64,000 nucleotides of DNA, taken from contig CP034928.1 in NCBI GenBank assembly GCA_004102645.1, positions 1,612,001-1,676,000 of the forward strand, in the 5' to 3' direction. Under the pieces are notes generated by a model, which had not been told where the DNA came from, did not search any database, and was given only the letters and a program-made list of their open reading frames with translations. Origin of the DNA: Candidatus Bipolaricaulis sibiricus (GTDB lineage: Bacteria > Bipolaricaulota > Bipolaricaulia > Bipolaricaulales > Bipolaricaulaceae). The translations under genes and the position numbers were made by a program. Numbering within the stretch: position 1 is the first letter of the stretch; every line of letters begins with the position of its first letter. This document shows positions 58,926 through 64,000 of the stretch, one piece after another.

Positions 58926-59165
58926 TCACCGACCGGCGGGGGCCCCAGAGAACGACCCCGCGAGAAGCTCTCCCGGGCCGCAGAACCGCAGCAGCAACCT
59001 CTTGCCGTCCTCCGCGCTCACGGTGAGCCGGGCCCGCCCCGGGGCGGACAGGGGGCACCGCTGACGGTCTTCGGGCCCGGACCGGTCGTCCTCCGTCGTC
59101 ACCTCCCCTGCCCGGAGTACACCGGCACAGGCCGGAGGTGGGTCCCGCCGCATCGCATCCATGAG
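58926..59165 (-). pseudogene. Possible remnant of a Crp/Fnr-type cNMP-binding domain
   Basis: A 79-residue frame after the ABC transporter gene. Its second half reads ARLTVSAEDGKRLLLRFCGP, then GELLAG, which fits the beta-barrel of a cyclic-nucleotide-binding regulator (compare G-x-V-R-L-...-DG-R-...-L-G-P-G-E-x-x-G). The first half (VLRAGEVTTEDDRSGPED) fits the preceding turn poorly. No DNA-binding domain follows, and no Shine-Dalgarno site precedes the ATG at 59165. Either a decayed regulator gene or coincidence. The remaining bases from 58795 to 59193 hold nothing else. Confidence 0.35.
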
Positions 59166-59193
59166 CTCGGCTGGGGGATCGGCGTATCCCCTC

Positions 59194-60972
59194 TCAGCCC
59201 GCCGTCGGTGGGCTCTCCTCGGGAGCAGCCCTCCCCTCGTGTACCAGCTGCTTCTCGAACAGGGCGCGGTATGCCGGGCAGCGCGCAAGGAGCTCTTCAT
59301 GCTTACCCTGACAGACAACCGATCCCTTCTCCAAGAGATACATCTGGTCCGCCATATGGATCGTGGAAAGGCGGTGCGCTACTACGACCAGCGTCGCCCC
59401 AAGATCCCGAAGCCTTTCGTAGATCTGCGCCTCGGTCTTCGAGTCCACGCCGGAGGTCGCCTCGTCCAAGATGAGGATCTTCGGCTTTCGGATCACCGCC
59501 CGGGCCAGAGCGATCCTTTGCCTCTCCCCATCGGAGAGCTTCGTCCCCCTCTCCCCAACGACGGTATCGTACCCCTGGGGCAGCGACATGATGAACTCGT
59601 GGATCCCCGCAATCTCTGCGGCCTCCACGATCTCGTCCTCAGTGTGTTCCCCACCGAGGGCGATGTTGTCCCGCACCGTCATGTTGAACAGGAACCCCTC
59701 AGCCGAGGAGAACGCGATCCCCTCCCGCAGGTCCCGCGTCCCGTACTCCTGGATGGGCCGGCCGTCGATCAGGATTTCGCCCTGTGTCGGCTGGTTGAAC
59801 CCAAGAAGGAGGGAAACGAGGGTCGACTTCCCCGAACCGCTTTCGCCGACGACGGCGGTCATCTTCCCGGGCGCACAATCCAAAGTCACACCAAAGAGCA
59901 CCTCTTTTGTGTCGTACCCTGCGCTGATGTTGCGAAAAGCAACAGCCGGCGAGGCCGAGAACGGAAGGCCTGGCCTTTCCTCCTCCGGCGGAAGGGCGAG
60001 AAGGCTCAACAGCCGCTTCCCCACCGGAATGATCTGCTGCTTGGAGTTGTTCCAGGCCACCAGCCCCTGTAGCGGCCCGTACAGGTTCCCCACGTACCAA
60101 AAGAAAGCGATGACGCTGCCCACGGACGTCCAGCCTCGGAGGGCGAAAACTGCTCCCACGATGAGGAGAACGATGGCCAGCACCTCGGCCGCCCGGGACA
60201 GCGCGGCCTCGGTGAGCTGACCGTACACCGCCGTTCGGCGGACTGAGTTGAACCACCGGCTGACGTCCTGCTGAAAACCCAACGTGAAGAACCGCCCTCG
60301 ATTGAACGCCTTGATGATCCTCAACCCGTCTATCTTCTCACGCAGCGATTCCACCGCCCTTTCCCATCCCTCCCGCTCGGCGTCCCACGCCATCCGCTGC
60401 CGCCAGTTGAGCCACCGGGTGCCGAGGAAGGACAAAGGCAGAATCCCCAAGGTGAGCACGGCGAGCCGCCACTCGAGCAGGAACAACACGGTGGCGGTCA
60501 CGCTCACTTGCAGAAAGTTGACCACCAGCATCGGGTACAGGACCACGATGCCCCGTCCCAAGTACTGGGTGTGGTCGAGGATCCTGGACAGGTACTCCCC
60601 TGTCGTGTGCTTCTTGAGCTCGGTGAGGCGAACGGTCTGAAGATGGCCGTAGAGTTCTACAATGAAGCTCTTTGCCACACGGTTGTAGCTCACCTCAAAG
60701 TAGTAGCGCAGGTAGGTCTCGAGGGCCTTTCCGGTGACCACCACCAGCAGCAACCCCACGACGAGCTGTGGTTGGAAGGACCCCACCCCAAGCCCGTCCA
60801 CGAACCGCCGAATCAGAAGTGGACTGAGCGCCCCAAGACCTATGCCCGCAAAACTGAGTACGCCCAGGGCAAGAAGCGTCCTCCACTCCCTGGCTGCCCG
60901 CATTCGAATGAAGCGAATGACGTCGGAGTCCCGAATCTCTCCTTCAACCGGAAACGGAGGCGATCTACCCAT
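59194..60972 (-). CDS. ABC transporter, fused permease and ATPase (exporter type)
   Basis: A 592-residue half-transporter that works as a dimer. Six transmembrane helices (about 30-310; LLALGVLSFAGIGLGALSPL is the first), then an ATPase with Walker A VVGESGSGKSTLVSLLLG near 385, signature KLSDGERQRIALARA (Gly to Asp in LSGGQ, tolerated in this class), Walker B ILILDEATSGVD, and the H-loop AHRLST. Most like lipid, peptide or bacteriocin exporters. Start: ATG at 60972 with GGGAGG six bases upstream. It overlaps the stop of the truncated SPASM gene by 8 bases, so the two were translated as a unit, suggesting export of a modified peptide. An N-terminal peptidase domain is absent. Confidence 0.92.
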   Translation of the reverse strand: MGRSPPFPVEGEIRDSDVIRFIRMRAAREWRTLLALGVLSFAGIGLGALSPLLIRRFVDGLGVGSFQPQLVVGLLLVVVTGKALETYLRYYFEVSYNRVAKSFIVELYGHLQTVRLTELKKHTTGEYLSRILDHTQYLGRGIVVLYPMLVVNFLQVSVTATVLFLLEWRLAVLTLGILPLSFLGTRWLNWRQRMAWDAEREGWERAVESLREKIDGLRIIKAFNRGRFFTLGFQQDVSRWFNSVRRTAVYGQLTEAALSRAAEVLAIVLLIVGAVFALRGWTSVGSVIAFFWYVGNLYGPLQGLVAWNNSKQQIIPVGKRLLSLLALPPEEERPGLPFSASPAVAFRNISAGYDTKEVLFGVTLDCAPGKMTAVVGESGSGKSTLVSLLLGFNQPTQGEILIDGRPIQEYGTRDLREGIAFSSAEGFLFNMTVRDNIALGGEHTEDEIVEAAEIAGIHEFIMSLPQGYDTVVGERGTKLSDGERQRIALARAVIRKPKILILDEATSGVDSKTEAQIYERLRDLGATLVVVAHRLSTIHMADQMYLLEKGSVVCQGKHEELLARCPAYRALFEKQLVHEGRAAPEESPPTAG

Positions 60973-61342
60973 CGTTTTCCTCCCCACCACGGCTGGTGGT
61001 TATCCCCTTATTCATCTTGCCCAACAATCCGATCTTATGCCGTGCAATCACATAAGCCTTGATCAGGTTCTCCAACGCAACGTCGAAGAACGGCTTCTGG
61101 CAGTTGATGTGCTTCCAGCTGCCAGTCATCGCGCGACAGCCTCCATAGCATATCGGTCCGTATTTGCAGCTCAACGCGCAACGTGGCTCGTAGCCAACAC
61201 CTTCATACCATTCCCAACCTAGCTCAGCTTGCCCTTGCGGACTCAGTCGGCCAACGGGACGCCCTGGATCTTGCCGCTCCGGGTCTATCACTCTAAGCTT
61301 GAGTGCCACTAGTACAGCGGTGTGTTCCTCAGCGTCAATCAA
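60965..61342 (-). pseudogene. 5'-truncated radical-SAM/SPASM peptide-maturase gene
   Basis: Only the C-terminal SPASM region remains. The Cys pattern CALSCKYGPICYGGC (C-x3-C-x5-C-x3-C), followed by GSWKHINCQKPFFD with one more Cys, and the helix ALENLIKAYVIARHKIGLLG, are typical of SPASM auxiliary Fe-S domains in enzymes that modify ribosomal peptides. The radical-SAM core with CxxxCxxC is missing, and the frame opens at a TTG with no ribosome site. The DNA is visibly less GC-rich than its surroundings, as expected of acquired material. It overlaps the ABC exporter start by 8 bases. Likely remnant of a peptide-maturation and export locus. Confidence 0.7.
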
Positions 61343-61428
61343 CTAGCTGAACGATTCCATTCATCTTAGCGAACGCAGAGGGCGAAGTAGGGTCTAGAAC
61401 GAGGATTCTTCCGAGAGGAGGACATTCG

Positions 61429-61617
61429 TCAGCTGAGCTGGCGCAGGTGCTCGACGTCCGCAAGGAAGACCCGCGGCGAGGCAACTTCGATCAACCCCTC
61501 GGCGCGCAGTAGCTGAACTTCCTCGCACGTCGCCTGCCGGCTCGCTCCGATCATCTCCGCCAGATCGCGAAGCGAAGGCGGGGTGCCAAACCACACTCGG
61601 CTCTCCTCGGCATCGCC
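61429..61617 (-). pseudogene. Remnant of a Crp/Fnr-family C-terminal helix-turn-helix
   Basis: A frame of 62 sense codons, closed upstream by a TGA at 61620-61618, reads VWFGTPPSLRDLAEMIGASR then QATCEEVQLLRAEGLIEVAS and VFLADVEHLRQLS, ending at TGA. This matches the winged HTH of Crp/Fnr regulators (L-x-x-L-A-x-x-I-G-x-S-R-x-T ... L-x-x-x-G-L-I). No nucleotide-binding domain precedes it. It is too short to be a complete regulator and probably a decay product. The start, if any, would be internal. Confidence 0.5.
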
Positions 61618-61668
61618 TCACTCTCTTCCTGGCAGTGCACCGTAGGGCGGAGTGGCGCTCGGTTCTCC

Positions 61669-61712
61669 TTGACAGTGTGGACTTATTGTCTACACTTGAG
61701 GACAGAATGTCC
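61669..61712 (+). promoter_or_regulatory. Promoter with two palindromes upstream of the MNT/HEPN genes
   Basis: TTGACA at 61669-61674 and TACACT at 61691-61696 are spaced by 16 bases. An inverted repeat, AGTGTGGAC-TTATT-GTCTACACT (61674-61696, one mismatch), fills the spacer and -10. A second palindrome, GGACA-GAA-TGTCC (61700-61712), covers the start codon at 61707. Both contain GTGGAC/GTCCAC-like half-sites, so repression by the winged-helix antitoxin that follows is likely. Confidence 0.6.
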
Positions 61713-62294
61713 ACGCAAGGACTGGCTGAGGCCCTCTTCTCACGGACACGCCTTGCAGTGCTCCGGGAGTTGTGTCGGCCCGGACACCCCGAACTTCACC
61801 TACGCGAGATCGCGCGACGCACAGGCTTCGACAGCCGCGGGATCATGCGTGAGCTCCATCGCCTTGAACAGGTAGGCATTCTCAAGTCGCGAAGAGCAGG
61901 CCGCCAGTTGATGTACGCGATGAACCCGAGCTGCAGCATCTGGCCTGAACTGACGATGCTCATTACAAAGACGGTCGGAATCGCAGACGTCATCCGGGAA
62001 GAGCTCGCTCCACTGGCTGATCGCATCGAGCTTGCGTACGTGTACGGCAGCTTCGCGGCAGGAGAAGCAGACACAGAGAGCGATGTTGACGTGATGGTCG
62101 TAGGTGACGTCGGCATACGTGACCTCGCCACGCCGCTCCGCCGTGCGGGGGAGAGATTGGCGAGGGAGGTGAACGCCACCGTGTACTCCCCGCAGGCCTA
62201 CCGCGACGAGCTAGGTAGACAGGGCAGTTTCGTCGCCCGAGCGCACACGGGGCCAAGGATCCCGCTTTTCGAAGGGCACGATGGGCCTGGATGA
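61707..62294 (+). CDS. MNT-type nucleotidyltransferase antitoxin with N-terminal winged helix
   Basis: A 195-residue protein in two parts. An N-terminal winged helix-turn-helix (about 1-75; LHLREIARRTGFDSRGIMRE, then LHRLEQVGILKSRRAGRQ) is followed by a minimal nucleotidyltransferase domain with the signature YGSFAAGEADTESDVDVMVV (G-S-x(n)-D-x-D, about residues 113-132). In MNT/HEPN pairs the nucleotidyltransferase antitoxin AMPylates or otherwise blocks the HEPN toxin. The N-terminal DNA-binding domain and the palindromes over the promoter suggest autoregulation. Start: ATG at 61707 with TGAGG upstream. It overlaps the HEPN gene by 14 bases. Confidence 0.85.
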   Translation: MSTQGLAEALFSRTRLAVLRELCRPGHPELHLREIARRTGFDSRGIMRELHRLEQVGILKSRRAGRQLMYAMNPSCSIWPELTMLITKTVGIADVIREELAPLADRIELAYVYGSFAAGEADTESDVDVMVVGDVGIRDLATPLRRAGERLAREVNATVYSPQAYRDELGRQGSFVARAHTGPRIPLFEGHDGPG

Positions 62295-62748
62295 TCTTGT
62301 GCGGCGCCGCCTGCTCCGTCCTCATGTTGCCGACCGAGCCGAGGTCAGATCGCTTCTTCTCGCAGCGCTACGGCGTTGCGAGGATGCTTCGAACCCATCC
62401 GTGCACGCGGAGACGCGTCTTGAGCAAGCCTACCACGCCGTGTTGTCCTGTGCGCTTGTGGCGCTGCGGGTGAAGGGCTACCGCCCCGGCCGGGGTGCCG
62501 GGATTCACGACTTGACCTTGCAGACCCTGGCCGAGACCCTGCAGCTTGAGCCCGAGCGCATCGACTACTACCAAGCCCTTCGTCGGCAGCGGCACCAGTG
62601 TCTGTACGAGGGATTCCGCGCCCTGACGGACGCTGACGTCAACGAAGCTGTCGGCGAGGCCCGCAGGCTTGTCGGGGAGACGATCAGCTGGCTACATAAT
62701 CACCATTCGCGAGTCGCACCTGACGACCTTCCCGACGTCATCTCCTGA
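62281..62748 (+). CDS. HEPN-domain protein, probable RNase toxin
   Basis: A 155-residue all-helical protein of the HEPN superfamily. The N-terminal region (RSLLLAALRRCEDASNPSVH, then ETRLEQAYHAVLSCALVALR) and the second half with YYQALRRQRHQCLYEGF, where R-x(2)-RH-x(2)-LYEG replaces the usual R-N-x(3)-H core, match small HEPN proteins paired with nucleotidyltransferases. The His may still be catalytic, but the motif is non-standard, so RNase activity is uncertain. It starts inside the end of the upstream gene and is clearly co-transcribed with it. Confidence 0.75.
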   Translation: MGLDDLVRRRLLRPHVADRAEVRSLLLAALRRCEDASNPSVHAETRLEQAYHAVLSCALVALRVKGYRPGRGAGIHDLTLQTLAETLQLEPERIDYYQALRRQRHQCLYEGFRALTDADVNEAVGEARRLVGETISWLHNHHSRVAPDDLPDVIS

Positions 62749-62833
62749 AGGCGAGCCATCCGTGCTGGAACACACCCTGCCAACGGGAACCGGCTCAGGA
62801 AGCACGGCCGCGAGCGGACGATCGCCGGGGTTC

Positions 62834-63637
62834 TCAGAATCCCTCGAGCCCGTGGCGACGGGCGCAGCGCTCGAAGCGGACGAGTGCCCACCAGCCCAAC
62901 GCCACGTAGGCCACGGCCAGCGTCGCCAGGAGTCCGAGCTGGAGGCCCATGGGGAACATGGCGGGTGTGCCCAGCCACAGGGCGCGCACGGCGTCGACCC
63001 CGTAGGTGAAGGGGAAGAGGTAGGACAGCGGGCGGAGGAACACCGGCAGAAACGCGATGGGAAAGAACACCCCACCGAGAAGAGGGGCCACATTCCCAGC
63101 CAGGCTTAGCAGCGACTCGGCGTCCTTGAAGCGGAGCGTCAGCCCAAACAGCAAGAACGCCATCCCGTAGGAGCCGATCACCGAGCACAGGAGCACAAGC
63201 AGAATACCTCCCACCGCGGCCGCGCCGGGCCATCCGCCAAAGGGCAGCACGAGGGCAATGGCGAGGATCGAGTGCACGGTCACGCCGAGGAGGCTACGGC
63301 CCGACCAGGCGAGGATCATCCCCATGCGGGAAAGGCGTGTCACAAGAAGGGACTCCAACACGCCCCAGCGCATTGCCGCCCGCAACGAAAACGCGATCGA
63401 CCACACAGCTTCCACGTAGTTCCAATACACCGCGCCCAGGAGGAGGTACACGGCGTACCGCGCGGTGCCGGTCGCTTCGGCAAACGCCTCCAGATACCCG
63501 AGCTGCTCCCCCCAGTAGCCAAGAAGGAGCGCGGGAAGGGCGAGGAGAAGGGGAGTGGTGAACGACCCGTAGAACTCCGAGCGGTAGCGGGTCATGATGC
63601 GCAGGCTGTAGGCGAGGAACGCGAGCGCCGGCCGCAT
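62834..63637 (-). CDS. ABC-2 type transporter permease
   Basis: A 267-residue membrane protein with six transmembrane helices, of the ABC-2 class (DUF/NodJ/YhhJ-like). Features: FYGSFTTPLLLALPALLLGY and VYWNYVEAVWSIAFSLRAAM in the N-terminal half, the family stretch YGMAFLLFGLTLRFKDAESL and LLGGVFFPIAFLPVFLRPLS (conserved FFP), and a closing ALVRFERCARRHGLEGF. Such permeases export polysaccharides, drugs or lipids with a separate ATPase. The start at 63637 directly follows the stop of the upstream permease gene (63639), so the two form a heteromeric pair; the ATPase must lie beyond the right edge. Confidence 0.9.
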   Translation of the reverse strand: MRPALAFLAYSLRIMTRYRSEFYGSFTTPLLLALPALLLGYWGEQLGYLEAFAEATGTARYAVYLLLGAVYWNYVEAVWSIAFSLRAAMRWGVLESLLVTRLSRMGMILAWSGRSLLGVTVHSILAIALVLPFGGWPGAAAVGGILLVLLCSVIGSYGMAFLLFGLTLRFKDAESLLSLAGNVAPLLGGVFFPIAFLPVFLRPLSYLFPFTYGVDAVRALWLGTPAMFPMGLQLGLLATLAVAYVALGWWALVRFERCARRHGLEGF

Positions 63638-63638
63638 G

Positions 63639-64000
63639 TCAGAACTCCCCCGTGGTCCCGGCGGCGCGCATCCGCCTTTGGGCGCGCCCCAGAAGCGCCC
63701 AACCGGCCACGCCGTAGGCGGCTCCCGAAAGAACGAGCCACAGCAGCTGATCGCCGACCACCTCTCCCCCGAGAAGCCTGCGGGCTGCTTCGATGCCGTA
63801 GCTGAGCGGGATCACCCGCGAGATGATCCACGCCGCCTGTGGAAGGACCTGCGGCGGCGCGGTCATCCCGGCCAGCCCCCCGAGCACGGTCTGCGTTCCC
63901 GCCCCCAGGTTCTCCGCCCGTTTGACCAGCAACACGAGCCCCGCGTAGGCCATGCAGAAGCCGCCCAAGCCTAAGCCCGTGAGGAGCATCACCCCCATGA
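63639..64000 (-). CDS. ABC-2 type transporter permease, partial (5' end outside window)
   Basis: The C-terminal 120 residues of a second ABC-2 permease, cut by the right edge. TGLGLGGFCMAYAGLVLLVK then RAENLGAGTQTVLGGLAGMT and ISRVIPLSYGIEAARRLLGG match the C-terminal half of this family. It ends with ALLGRAQRRMRAAGTTGEF, with the stop at 63639, 1 base before the start of the downstream permease. Confidence 0.88.
   Translation of the reverse strand, partial: MGVMLLTGLGLGGFCMAYAGLVLLVKRAENLGAGTQTVLGGLAGMTAPPQVLPQAAWIISRVIPLSYGIEAARRLLGGEVVGDQLLWLVLSGAAYGVAGWALLGRAQRRMRAAGTTGEF

Noticed and set aside
59194-60972. Idea that the ABC gene is a CRISPR- or defence-linked ATPase because of LSDGE in the signature
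   Set aside because: Six transmembrane helices and full exporter architecture are present; LSDGE variants are common in exporters.

Overview
This is a GC-rich, gene-dense bacterial window with several stop/start overlaps (ATGA, GTGA, TTGA), frequent GTG/TTG starts, and tRNA genes with an encoded CCA. I saw no phage, IS element or CRISPR array. The mix of a huge DUF11/CARDB surface protein, a DUF763 protein, a family 5 uracil-DNA glycosylase, a short ComEC and an isolated lipoylation operon suggests a deep-branching, possibly thermophilic lineage such as Candidatus Bipolaricaulota (Acetothermia/OP1). That placement is inference from gene content only.

Layout. 0.1-0.9 kb: a Phd-type antitoxin with a palindromic operator, then a GNAT acetyltransferase. 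0.9-7.1 kb (minus strand): rpe, ribD, a frameshifted 2H phosphoesterase and an iron/polyamine-type ABC importer whose binding protein is also frameshifted. 7.3-13.6 kb: a YugP-like protease, RNase P RNA, a TPM-domain protein, a zinc-ribbon protein, Nif3, DUF763, a MATE transporter and a half-size GDT1 protein. 13.8-23.6 kb: one 9.7-kb reading frame for a secreted repeat protein that may be two fused genes. 23.6-28.8 kb (minus): rhomboid, rnhB, rpmH, infB, DUF503, rbfA and a fucose-isomerase-like gene. 28.9-32.3 kb: an M42 peptidase, an amidohydrolase, a MoaD-like protein, tRNA-Val, tRNA-Cys and tmRNA. 32.3-36.7 kb: comEC, udgB, a WD40 protein and dprA. 36.8-45.3 kb: a VWA/RTX/Ig secreted protein, a lipoate operon (lipoyl domain, lipB, lipA, lplA, DUF501) and small secreted proteins. 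45.6-48.4 kb: a second Nif3 protein, a mini zinc ribbon and a 5'-nucleotidase carrying a ComEA-like domain. 48.6-58.0 kb (minus): a housekeeping run of glmU, prs, rplY, pth, clpC, radA, disA and then punA. 58.1-61.7 kb: a patchy region with a peptide-exporter-like ABC transporter, a truncated radical-SAM/SPASM gene and two Crp/Fnr-like remnants. 61.7-64 kb: an MNT/HEPN toxin-antitoxin pair and ABC-2 permeases running off the right edge.

Functional threads. Genome maintenance and DNA uptake (comEC, dprA, radA, disA, udgB, rnhB) are well represented. So are translation and RNA quality control (infB, rbfA, rplY, rpmH, pth, rnpB, ssrA). Lipoate can be both made and salvaged by one operon headed by its own lipoyl acceptor domain. 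A large share of coding capacity goes to exported repeat proteins.

Most notable for follow-up: the possible fusion in the giant surface protein; the helix-hairpin-helix domain inserted in the 5'-nucleotidase; DisA with D-R-A in place of the D-G-A active-site motif; the eroded radical-SAM/ABC peptide-maturation locus; and the MNT/HEPN module with two palindromes over its promoter and start codon. Many starts were moved from the longest frame to a position with a Shine-Dalgarno site or a stop/start overlap; reasons are in each entry.
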